From positions 66,992,784-67,056,783 of the forward strand of contig CM070910.1 in NCBI GenBank assembly GCA_036417435.1: DNA of 64,000 nt, in the 5' to 3' direction. Positions 58,325 through 64,000 of the stretch are shown here, in pieces. This DNA is from Inia geoffrensis. Taxonomy: Eukaryota; Chordata; Mammalia; Artiodactyla; Iniidae. Made by a program: the position numbers and the translations under genes. How positions within the stretch are numbered: position 1 is the first letter of the stretch; each line of letters opens with the position of its first letter. The notes under the pieces are model-generated. The model saw only the letters and a list, made by a program, of their open reading frames with translations, was not told the DNA's origin and made no database searches.

Positions 58325-58680
58325 GAAAATGCGAACTACATCTGGCTCTGCAGGAAGCTGTGTCTTCACACGAAGTAGGCTGACTTCTCTTCTCCCCACA
58401 GAGGTTGCATGCTGCTTATTTGGCATATCTCAAGCACCATGTAGCTCCTCAAGGAGCTGATTGAACCATTAAACTCTTCTTTGCTGGCTCACAAAACCAC
58501 ATAGGCTGACTACCTCATCTTCAAATAAGGATATTAGGTAGATCCATCGATTGTTTAAACACAATACATCTTGGGGGAAAAACACATACATCTGGTAAAC
58601 CTAAGGTAATGTGGCCACCTAGAATTGAGCACCATAATTGCGTGAAAGAGGTGCCAAATGAGGGAACGATAATAAAGATA
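58325..58680. other. Non-coding spacer
   Basis: Nothing recognised. Confidence 0.45.
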
Positions 58681-58890
58681 ATAACTAATCCACAATTGTA
58701 CAGAGTCCTCTGCTTTGCACAGAATTGTCTTGAATATTACCTCACTAGATCTCCTCAACAATCCTGACAAGAAATCCGTACTGTTGTCCCATTTCACAGA
58801 TGAGGGTACTGAGGTTGAGTGAGGTACCCAGGATCAAAGAGTGCTGGAGAACAGACCCAGGTCTTCTGAATTCCCATCCTGCACTCCTCC
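58680..58890 (+). repeat. MIR SINE
   Basis: CCCATTTCACAGATGAGGGT, ACTGAGGTTGAGTGAGGTAC and GAACAGACCCAGGTCTTCTG are the MIR core in order. Confidence 0.85.
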
Positions 58891-58899
58891 TATGGCTCA

Positions 58900-59590
58900 G
58901 CTCTACAGCTACTGAAAACAAAACTAAACTTTTAACCTATACCTTGTCTATGTTTCCACAGTGGGTTGAAATTCATCACCAAGTTTCCTAGGGTATGAAC
59001 TAAGGCAAAGTTTAACAACTCCGGAATGCTGTTGTACATCCCAGTAAGCAGAGCATAAATCTGGAGGGCCAAGACAAGACAGAGTGAAAAGCTGGCACAG
59101 CGACACTCTCTTCTTATTGAAGATCTTGGTTAGAGTTCTCCAGTCTTCCCTAACTGTCCTTTTGCTTAACACCCAACCACTCATGCCACCCCTGGCTCCT
59201 CCTGTTTCCTTTGGCACAATGGAGTCCCAACTCTTGTCCAAGTGGGGAAATACAGATGTGGATGACACACGCCCTGCCTCTGGCTTTGCCTGACCCATGC
59301 CCTGAGTCATGATGGACCCTCATCTCCTGTGATTCATTCTTCCTGGCTCTCTGCACTGCCTGACCTGGCTTCTTCCAGGGAGGACTAGATGGTCCTATCT
59401 GTTAACTTGTGATGATGTGTATTAACATGCCACTGAGAAACTCCTTCCCCGGGTAGTTTAAATGACACCTCCTCCAGTGTAGTGAAGAGAAGAGTAGCTT
59501 TCAGGTATGGAAAAATGAGTTTCATTCATAGTTCTGCCAAGGCCCTTGAGTGAAGCATTTAATCTCTCCTCTGTTTTTAAAATCAGTGCT
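58900..59590. other. Non-coding sequence without recognisable elements
   Basis: No gene supported. The 120-codon minus frame at 58948-59310 has no family signature. Confidence 0.45.
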
Positions 59591-59597
59591 TTTGTCT

Positions 59598-59800
59598 ACC
59601 AGCACTATCTGATAGAAATTCTGTGATAATGGAAATGTTCTACTTCTGTACTTTAAATATGGTAGCCACTAGCCGCAAGTGGCCATTAAGCCCTTGAAAT
59701 ATGGCTAGTGCCAGTGAGAAACCATCTTTTAAATTTTCTTATTTAACTTTAGTTTCAATTTAGATAGCCACATGTTCAACTTATGAAATTTCTGTGAACA
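59598..59800. mobile_element. Old hAT-type DNA transposon remnant
   Basis: CAGCACTATCTGATAGAAAT, AATATGGTAGCCACTAGCCG, TTGAAATATGGCTAGTGCC and TTAGATAGCCACATGT match a common non-autonomous mammalian DNA element. I do not give the exact subfamily. Confidence 0.55.
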
Positions 59801-60260
59801 TGAGAAGGTAGGTAGAAGCTATACTTTAGAGGAATGAAAACTTCCTCTAAGATCAGAGAAGGATAATTTTAATTACCTTAATGCACTGATGATGTCAACA
59901 TTGCTGTTTGAGAGCCCTTAATAAATTAGTACTTGCCCACATACATGTCTGATGTGCTGTAGACGTCCTCTATAAATGAGACTAAAAAAAGAGTCTCTTT
60001 CTTTTTAAACTGTATCCATGTTCTTGTTACAGTAGTAGTAGCATGCAGGCTAACCATTTATACGTGGTCTTTAGTCTTTTATCATAAAAATAAAAATGGT
60101 AAAAACATTTTTATAGTAACTGACATTTGAAGTCCTTTTCCCATTTGTAATATCAAAAACTTGACTCTCAAACGGGTATCCTAAGTTGAAAAATACACTT
60201 TTCATGTGTATTGAAAGGGTCTGTCTGTGGGTCCAGAATCCTTCCCAGACTGAGTCTTGC
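59800..60260. other. Non-coding spacer
   Basis: Nothing recognised. Confidence 0.45.
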
Positions 60261-60269
60261 TTTTTGTAG

Positions 60270-60283
60270 CCACTAGGTGGCAG
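60270..60283 (+). promoter_or_regulatory. CTCF-like site, forward
   Basis: CCACTAGGTGGCAG fits the CTCF core CCASYAGRKGGCR on the + strand without a mismatch. Occupancy is not known. Confidence 0.5.
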
Positions 60284-60289
60284 TGCAAG

Positions 60290-60860
60290 CACAGCCTTCC
60301 AGGGTCCCCTTACCAGTGACGATCCAGGGCGGTGACAAGCGGAGTTTCCTACACCAGGCCGGGATGAGTCATCCCACAACTCCTGTGTCGTGGTATCAGT
60401 TTCAGTGTGTCTAATTATCTGGAGTTTTCTCTGTGCTCTCCAGCCTCACCAGAGGCTGCTCTATCTGCATAGACATACCTGCTGTGGGAACTTTGTACTG
60501 AATTAAGTAGAATTAGTGAATGACAGAGATGCTTAACGGGGCTGCCCACCCTTTGAATACTAAGTAGTTGCCATCCTTCTGAGTAAGCAGGGCTGCCCGG
60601 GATCCTAGAAGGAAAATTCCAGGTCTCCTGCTCTATGCCTCAAAACCAAATCCTCAAGCTATGTAACATCTCGTTCACTTTCAGTTGCGACCAGTTGCAG
60701 AGTAAGTGCTATTAATAGGAAATCAGAGACTCAGAGGTGGTGAGCTAATTTCTCCCAAAATGCAGTGTGTAACATTCTCATTGCAAAGAAGGGCATCTTT
60801 GGGGTGTGACCCAGCCTGCCTAACTAGAAACGAGCACCCTGAACCCAAATTAATTATATT
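60290..60860. other. Non-coding spacer
   Basis: Nothing recognised. Confidence 0.45.
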
Positions 60861-61085
60861 ATTAATATTAGTTAATGCATATTGAGCACACAGAAAGCAC
60901 TGTGTTATACACTTACTACAGATGACCTACTTTACTCTGACAATGGCTAACAGAGGTATATGTCATCATGATCTCAACCTTCAGATGAAGAGACTGAGGA
61001 TTAGAGAGGGGAAGTGATTTACCCAAGCCATGGAATTTGCATGAGGGTCTCTCTGATTGAAAGCCTACCATTTGTGTCACTCTGT
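60860..61085 (+). repeat. MIR SINE
   Basis: GCACACAGAAAGCACTGTGT, CTTCAGATGAAGAGACTGAG and GAGAGGGGAAGTGATTTACC in MIR order. Confidence 0.8.
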
Positions 61086-61089
61086 GAGT

Positions 61090-61925
61090 GGTGAGCACAT
61101 TCTTTAACCATGTATAGTGCCTCACCCCAGCTCTGCCACAGAAGGGGACTCGCAGGGCCCCCGGGTTGTAGTGCAAATTCTTTGGCGAGGTAGAACAAGA
61201 TGCAAAGATGCCCACCCAGCTGGGACAGGCGGGAAGTCCCCAGAGGCCTAGCTCAGCCGACATTTAGCTACACAGGGCCCATCCCGAAGGCGAGGTTGGC
61301 CTGACACAGGCAAAGACAGAGGTAGTCCAGACGATGAGGCAGGTGGTTCAACAGCGATGCAGCCAACATGGGGGCAGGTATCCCATGGGCTTGTCTAGAC
61401 ACGTGCTTCCCTAGTGCCTTTTATCAAACCCAGCTTGACCGAATGGCAATCCCTGCTTCTCCTCTGTGTCTCCAGATGGAAACCCTACTTAAGTCTTAGG
61501 ATCAGTTTGGAAGTAAGATAATGCAAGGATCTTGATTTCACTCTGGAATGGCACATTTTCCCCTAGGTTTATTTCCCAAAGGCTTGATCATGATGACTCT
61601 TCCACGGGTCTGCATGAAAATGAGAACACAAGGACAATGTGGTGAGTTTTTCATAAAACGACATTTATTACATTGAGAAGACAATCCCTCATTTTGAGAT
61701 TCTGCCCTTCCTATTTCTCTATGGTTAAAATGTTTCTCTTAGGAAGCAGTAGAAGTTGATTTATATCTTAATAATGTTCCTTGGAAAAATAAAAACTTGA
61801 CAGACCTACAGAGCGCTCCCCTTTTCTGCTTCCTCATTAAAAAATTTTACAGATTAATATCTGGGAACCCCAGCTCTGGGTGGTCCTCAAACTTCGCTCC
61901 CCTGAGCACCTTAGGAGTGTTTCAT
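61090..61925. other. Non-coding sequence without recognisable elements
   Basis: Nothing recognised. A minus-strand frame (60916-61263) overlaps the MIR. Confidence 0.45.
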
Positions 61926-61928
61926 ATA

Positions 61929-61942
61929 CTGCCATCTAGTGG
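61929..61942 (-). promoter_or_regulatory. CTCF-like site, reverse
   Basis: The minus strand reads CCACTAGATGGCAG, again a full CTCF core. It faces the site at 60270 (convergent), about 1.65 kb apart. Confidence 0.5.
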
Positions 61943-61944
61943 TC

Positions 61945-63360
61945 ATGCCGGCTCACACTTGTTGATTCCTCCCTTTGAGAAAATAGTGTGTATGAACACA
62001 AGGGGGGTGTGTTGTGTGTGTGAACTCAATTAGATGCCGACAAGCAGAGATATGTTAGCATGGAAAAATGCAGGTTTTGAAAACTGTGTAGAAAGATTCG
62101 GAGTGAACAGCCCTCCTACTCCAAACCCACGTGGGCAGAATTGAAAGCAGTTGTGTGGGATTAGCACTCTATTTTTTCCCAACATCCACCCTCAAAAGGG
62201 CAGCAGCACAGAGCCGTTCGTGCTCAGGAGTGCAGTCAGCTAATAGGACGTGAGAAGTTGAAGAGGAGAAGCTTTCAAGACTAAACTTGAACCAAATGTG
62301 TTCCCAATTTAGCTCATACCTTTTGAACCACAGAGGCATCCCTTCCAACTCTGGGAGGACCCATCAGCCTTTCAGAAACGGGTGAGTGTAGATTTCTGCA
62401 GGCGCCTGGTGTACTTGGGAGCGTGGCAGGAAATGTGGGTTTGCAAATATAAGACAGGCCTGACCTTTGGAGTGACCTGTGTGTAGAGGTGGCTGCCACT
62501 AGCAGCTGGTATATCCCACCTCCTTCACGGCTGCCGCAGCCTCTGGAGTTCTCTATCTGCAGCCTCCTGCTGACCTCCTCCAAGCTGGCTGCTCATCCTC
62601 TAGCTCATTTCAGACTGCTAGAGGGAGAGAAAGGGGAAAGGGGAGAGATGCAAACGTCACGTCTAGGGTAGACAGGAGACGGGGTTGCTCCCTTGGAAGG
62701 CCTGCACAAACCCAAAGGAGACCTTGTGTAGAAGGGCCTGAAACCACATGGTGCTCTGTAACTCACCTGAGTTGCCCTGAATTGAGTCAGGGGATTCAGG
62801 TTCTGGGCACTGGTGCACGAGCTGACAGGCTATAACTTGCTAACGGGTTGTATTCTGAAAGGTTACATGTATATTAGCTCTACTTGAAATGTGAAATACG
62901 TTTACACATAAAACCAATGAGCTACAGTGCTTAGGTTCTCAGGCTGCCTCGGAAAACCCATGTAACCTCTTCTGTGTTTCTGAGCTGCACGTTGGACCTC
63001 CTTTGAGCCACCTGAGCTTTTGCTGGGTGGGGCACATGGTAGGGATGGAGAGGTTCTGCAGAGACTTAATCACTGATTCTTTTAATAATTCTCAGTAGAA
63101 ACTCCTTAACACATCAGAAGAGGAATGGCGGCGGGGGGGGGACTAGAAATAAAGAAATAAATCTGAATATAATTAATCACATTTGCCAAGGGGATGTATT
63201 CAAAGAATGCTTAAATAAGACAGCAGCCAATAATTAAAGAAAGAAATTGCAAGGGTACAAACGAACTTGGTACGGTGCCCTTGCTCCCCGGGCTCTGGTC
63301 ACCCAGGGCTCACTTGTGCCCCTGTCAGTCTTCTCCTCAGCTGTCTGTGATCCCGGAGAG
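61945..63360. other. Non-coding sequence without recognisable elements
   Basis: Nothing recognised apart from a G-run at 63130-63141. Confidence 0.45.
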
Positions 63361-63364
63361 CTCT

Positions 63365-63420
63365 GCAGCCCTTAGGTCTGGCTCATAGTAGGTGCTCAAT
63401 AAGCATCTGATGAGTAGAAC
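63365..63420 (+). repeat. L2 LINE 3'-end remnant
   Basis: GGCTCATAGTAGGTGCTCAA, TAAGCATCTGATGAG is the L2 terminal motif. Confidence 0.65.
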
Positions 63421-63544
63421 TGCCAAGAGCAGGCATAATCTCTTGCATTCATTCTACACGTAGTAATCAAGTGTCTGCTGCCATGTGGGTGTGTGCTAAG
63501 TACTGGATCAACAGAGGGCTGGGAGGTTGGGTCCCTGCTTTTGT

Positions 63545-63920
63545 ACCTTGTGGCAGACTGAATCCTGGGCCACCAAAGTGTCAACATCCTAATCCCCGGA
63601 ACCTTGAGTATGTTGTTACCTGACATGGCAAAATGGACTTTTCAGACATCATGAAGTTAAGGATCTTGATATGGGGAGATCATCCTGCATTATCCAGGTG
63701 GGCCGAATGTACTCACCGAGGTTCTTATGAGAGGTCACAGGCCCACAAGCCAAGGAATACAGGCGGTTGTAAGAAGCTGGAACAGGCAGGAAACAGATTC
63801 TCCCCTGGATCCTTGAGAAAGATCACTGCCCTGCTGACAACTTGGTTTTACTCTGAAAAACTGCTTTCAGACTTCTGACCTCCAGATGTGGAAGATAATA
63901 AGTTTGTGTTGTGTTTGTTT
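63545..63920 (+). repeat. MLT1-type LTR (ERVL-MaLR), solo
   Basis: An old, solo long terminal repeat of a mammalian retrotransposon. It shows CATCCTAATCCCCGGAACCT, GGCAAAATGGACTTTTCAGA, GTTAAGGATCTTGATATGGG and CTTCTGACCTCCAG in MLT1 order. No gag or pol is attached. A SINE interrupts its 3' end at about 63921. Confidence 0.82.
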
Positions 63921-64000
63921 ACTTATTTATTTATTTATGGCTGTGTTGGGTCTTCGTTGTGCGTGGGCTTTCTCTAGTTGCGGTGAGCGGGGGCTACTCT
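63921..64000 (-). repeat. CHR SINE, long form, cut by the window end
   Basis: TTTATTTATTTATGGCTGTG tail, then GGGTCTTCGTTGTGCGTGGG and the reversed body. It lies in the MLT1 LTR. The head is beyond position 64000. Confidence 0.88.

Overview
This is mammalian nuclear DNA, and most likely from a cetacean (whale or dolphin). It is AT-rich, has large introns, and is full of interspersed repeats. The diagnostic repeat is a tRNA-derived SINE that begins with the words GGCTTCCCTGGTGG and is followed by A-box and B-box-like blocks. This is the CHR family of cetaceans, hippos and ruminants, and the roughly 200-bp form seen at least six times here is typical of cetaceans. Old mammalian repeats (MIR, L2, L1M, Tigger, MER5A, MLT1) make up much of the rest. 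There is no prokaryotic, plasmid or phage content.

Positions 1 to about 38100 hold the 3' half of one gene, MAP3K7 (TAK1 kinase), on the + strand. Nine coding exons run from 687 to 35195. All have GT-AG borders and matching phases. They encode residues 293 to 606 of the 606-residue isoform B: the kinase to C-terminal linker, the regulatory Ser/Thr-rich region, and the coiled coil that binds TAB2/TAB3. The promoter and the exons for the kinase domain lie upstream of the window. Both known cassette exons are present: exon 12 (6956-7036, frame-preserving) and exon 16 (32318-32433, frame-changing). A long 3'UTR follows, with several AATAAA signals, the last plausible ones near 38.1-38.2 kb. The introns carry a 5'-truncated antisense L1 (about 12.1-14.9 kb), an antisense ancient L1 (about 24.9-26.3 kb), a Tigger DNA transposon, an L2, and many SINEs, one of them nested in another.

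From about 38.2 kb to the end I find no protein-coding gene I can support. In human the region 3' of MAP3K7 is the long interval toward BACH2, and this stretch is consistent with that by inference. It contains a second Tigger copy, two sense-strand L1 tails, several SINEs, MIR and L2 fragments, an MLT1 LTR at the right edge, and some non-repeat blocks with a regulatory look: an X-box next to a forkhead-like word near 51.4 kb, AT-rich homeobox-like blocks near 54.9-55.1 and 57.9-58.3 kb, and a convergent pair of CTCF-like words at 60.27 and 61.93 kb. Two minus-strand stretches (42.4-42.8 and 51.7-51.9 kb) look like possible retrocopy fragments that I cannot identify.

I see no undescribed biological system here. 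The most useful observations are the isoform architecture of MAP3K7, a close inverted SINE pair in its intron 13, and the candidate CTCF and RFX elements downstream of the gene.
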